From positions 1-6,140 of the forward strand of contig JAOUFL010000149.1 of the NCBI GenBank assembly GCA_029858245.1: a stretch of DNA of 6,140 nt, in the 5' to 3' direction. Shown one piece after another: positions 4,114 to 6,140 of this stretch. The stretch comes from Candidatus Zixiibacteriota bacterium (GTDB lineage: Bacteria > Zixibacteria > MSB-5A5 > RBG-16-43-9). The notes beneath the pieces are model-generated. The model did not search any database and had not been told where the DNA came from. It was given only the letters and a program-made list of their open reading frames with translations. The position numbers were made by a program, and so were the translations under genes. Numbering within the stretch: position 1 is the stretch's first letter; the number at the start of each line of letters is the position of its first letter.

Positions 4114-6140
4114 ATGGCGAAGAAATATGAGTTAGATTTAGATGGTAAAACCCTGACTATAGAGATGGGTAAAGTAGCCCGGCAGGCTAATGGAGCTGCC
4201 CTGGTTCGTCTTGCAGATACTATGGTGCTGGCTACAGCTGTAGCAGCCAAAGAAGTGGCTGAGGATCAGGATTTTTTCCCTCTGATGGTTGATTACAGGG
4301 AGAAAGCTTATGCAGCCGGCAGGATACCGGGTGGTTTTTTCAAAAGAGAGGGAAGGCCAACCGAGAAGGAGATACTGTCAGCTCGCATAATTGACCGCTC
4401 TTTGCGCCCACTGTTTCCGGACGGCTATCGGAACGAGGTACAGATAATGGTTATGGTATTATCTTCCGATCAGGAGAATGATGCTGATATTTTAGGTGTT
4501 ATCGGTGCCTCTGTTGCTCTCGGAATTTCGGAGATACCGTTCTACCATCCCGTTGCAACTGTAGGCGTCGGTAGAATTGATGGAGCCCTGCAGCTTAATC
4601 CTACCTTTACTCAGCTGGAAGAAAGTGATTTTAATTTCGTTGTTGCAGGCACAGATGACAGTATAGTTATGGTAGAAGGGGGCTGTAACGAGGTCTCAGA
4701 GGAAGATCTGATAGCCGCGCTTGATTTCGGCCATCAATGGATTAAAAAAATACTGGAGCTTCAAAAAAGGATAATAAAAGAGCTTGGCAAGGAAAAACCC
4801 CGTGTTGAGCCTGGGCAGCCGGACCCTGCTCTAAAAGAAGCGGTAATCGCGTTAGCCCGAGAAAAAATCATCCTGGCAAATCGTAACTCGGACAAGGCAG
4901 CCCGCCAGCATATTTTGGATGAGGTGGAAGAAACGGTTATGGCAGAGCTGGCGGAGAAATTCCCGGAAAGCGAAACCAAGATCGCAGTCCTGCTTGTCGA
5001 TCTTGAAAGACAAAATCTTAGAGAGATGATTTTGAAAGAGAATATTCGCATTGACGGCAGAACACCCGAAGAAATAAGACCTGTTACCTGCGAGGTGGGT
5101 GTATTACCCAGAGCTCACGGCTCTGCCATTTTCACCCGGGGGCAGACTCAGAGCCTGGCTGTTGCCACCTTAGGTACCAAGATGGATGAGCAGAAGATCG
5201 AGGATCTGGAAGGTGAATCAACCAAAAGCTATATGCTGCATTACAATTTCCCTCCTTTCAGCGTAGGCGAAGTAAAACCGGTAAGAGGTCCGGGCAGAAG
5301 AGAGATCGGTCATGGAGCTTTGGCTGAAAGGGCAATTCAACCGGTTATTCCAAAAGACGAGGTGTTTCCTTATACCGTTCGCATAGTTTCGGACATACTG
5401 GAATCAAACGGTTCTTCCTCAATGGCAACTGTCTGCGGTGGAAGTTTATCTTTGATGGATGCGGGCGTACCTATAAAAGCTCCAGTGGCTGGAATTGCCA
5501 TGGGACTTATCAAGGAAAATGAGAAATCCGTAATCCTTACCGATATATTGGGTTCAGAAGACCATTATGGAGATATGGATTTTAAAGTAACTGGAACGCG
5601 TAAGGGAATCACGGGTTTTCAAATGGATATAAAGATATCCGGTCTGGAGCTGGAGACTATCAAAAAGGCTTTGTATCAGGCAAAGGAAGCCAGGTTCCAT
5701 ATCCTGGATATTATGGAAGAGACCATTGCCAGACCCAGGCCCGAACTATCCGTATATGCACCCCGAATCATTACCTTCAAGGTAAAGCAGGATAAGATCG
5801 GTGAGATCATCGGTCCGGGCGGTAAAAACATAAGAAGCATAATAGAACAGACCGGAGTGGAGATAGACATCGAAGACGATGGCAGCATATTCATAGCTGC
5901 CAAGGACCAGAAAGCAGGAGAGATGGCTCAGGAAATTATCTTGAAGATGACTGAGGAACCAGAGGTGGGTAAAACATATCTGGGTAAAGTAAAAAGGATT
6001 ACACCCTTTGGAGCTTTTGTGGAGATAATTCCGGGACAGGATGGATTAGTTCATATATCGGAACTGGATAACAGAAGAGTAAACCGCGTTGAAGATGTTC
6101 TTAATGTGGGAGATGAGGTAAAAGTTAAAGTAATAGGTAT
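4114..6140 (+). CDS. pnp: Polyribonucleotide nucleotidyltransferase (PNPase), 3' partial
   Basis: PNPase degrades RNA 3' to 5' by phosphorolysis as a ring-shaped trimer and can also add tails. From ATG 4114 the frame stays open for 675 codons to the window edge; only about 25-40 residues should be missing. The first RNase PH core carries GGFFKREGRPTE (73-84) and DRSLRPLF (94-101). A helical linker spans about 238-315. The second, catalytic core has HGSAIFTRGQTQSLA (335-349), the phosphate-binding NGSSSMATVCGG (432-443) and GSEDHYGDMDFKV (480-492), in which Asp483 and Asp489 align with the E. coli catalytic aspartates 486 and 492. The KH domain shows IIGPGGKNIR (565-574). The S1 domain begins near 619 and is cut before its last strands. 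All catalytic features are intact. The start is supported by AGAGGG 9 nt upstream and by the normal MAKKYELDLDG N-terminus. Confidence 0.97.
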   Translation, partial: MAKKYELDLDGKTLTIEMGKVARQANGAALVRLADTMVLATAVAAKEVAEDQDFFPLMVDYREKAYAAGRIPGGFFKREGRPTEKEILSARIIDRSLRPLFPDGYRNEVQIMVMVLSSDQENDADILGVIGASVALGISEIPFYHPVATVGVGRIDGALQLNPTFTQLEESDFNFVVAGTDDSIVMVEGGCNEVSEEDLIAALDFGHQWIKKILELQKRIIKELGKEKPRVEPGQPDPALKEAVIALAREKIILANRNSDKAARQHILDEVEETVMAELAEKFPESETKIAVLLVDLERQNLREMILKENIRIDGRTPEEIRPVTCEVGVLPRAHGSAIFTRGQTQSLAVATLGTKMDEQKIEDLEGESTKSYMLHYNFPPFSVGEVKPVRGPGRREIGHGALAERAIQPVIPKDEVFPYTVRIVSDILESNGSSSMATVCGGSLSLMDAGVPIKAPVAGIAMGLIKENEKSVILTDILGSEDHYGDMDFKVTGTRKGITGFQMDIKISGLELETIKKALYQAKEARFHILDIMEETIARPRPELSVYAPRIITFKVKQDKIGEIIGPGGKNIRSIIEQTGVEIDIEDDGSIFIAAKDQKAGEMAQEIILKMTEEPEVGKTYLGKVKRITPFGAFVEIIPGQDGLVHISELDNRRVNRVEDVLNVGDEVKVKVIG

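Noticed and set aside
4761..5051. 96-codon minus-strand open frame rich in Ser, Arg and Ala
   Set aside because: It is the complement of the PNPase linker. Its Ser/Arg/Phe-rich content is what the reverse of a Glu/Lys/Ala-rich helix region gives.
5676..5903. 75-codon minus-strand open frame with a Met/Leu-rich stretch resembling a membrane segment
   Set aside because: It is antisense to the PNPase KH region, which is strongly conserved on the + strand. The hydrophobic look comes from the complement.
1..6140. A new multi-gene system hidden in the window
   Set aside because: Every stretch is accounted for by well-known housekeeping genes in a known order, with gaps of 37 nt or less. There is no room for an extra gene or array.

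Overview
This 6.1 kb window is a gene-dense bacterial housekeeping segment, with every gene on the + strand. It is the downstream half of the widespread nusA-infB operon: the 3' end of infB, a DUF503 (YlxP-type) gene, rbfA, a DHH-family nanoRNase/PAP phosphatase (nrnA-like), truB, ribF, rpsO and a pnp gene that runs off the right edge. All eight products were identified by reading their translations against remembered family motifs; no database search was run.

Layout: infB end (1-302), 9 nt gap, DUF503 (312-593), 1 nt gap, rbfA (595-957), 8 nt overlap, nrnA (950-1927), 4 nt ATGA overlap, truB (1924-2862), 4 nt ATGA overlap, ribF (2859-3794), 12 nt gap, rpsO from a TTG start (3807-4076), 37 nt gap, pnp (4114 to the edge, 675 codons read without a stop). 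There is no non-coding stretch above 37 nt. I see no tRNA, rRNA, mobile element, CRISPR array, riboswitch or convincing promoter or intrinsic terminator inside the window. This fits one long transcript started upstream.

How the genes fit together: IF2 starts translation. RbfA and S15 build the 30S subunit, and DUF503 is tied to them only by position. TruB makes pseudouridine 55 in tRNA. PNPase degrades RNA from the 3' end, and NrnA clears the 2-5 nt fragments that such exonucleases leave. RibF makes FMN and FAD and is a metabolic passenger commonly found between truB and rpsO.

Organism: a bacterium of moderate GC content (mid-40s per cent judged by eye, not counted). The order infB-DUF503-rbfA-nrnA-truB-ribF-rpsO-pnp occurs in Firmicutes and in several Gram-negative and candidate phyla. 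The wording of PNPase, RibF and NrnA feels closer to the FCB group or related candidate phyla than to Bacillus, but this is a weak impression. I do not see a new biological system here. The points worth a second look are single-residue departures at conserved positions (NrnA Glu89, RbfA Ser72, TruB Asn41, parts of RibF and S15) and the TTG start of rpsO behind the strongest Shine-Dalgarno site in the window.
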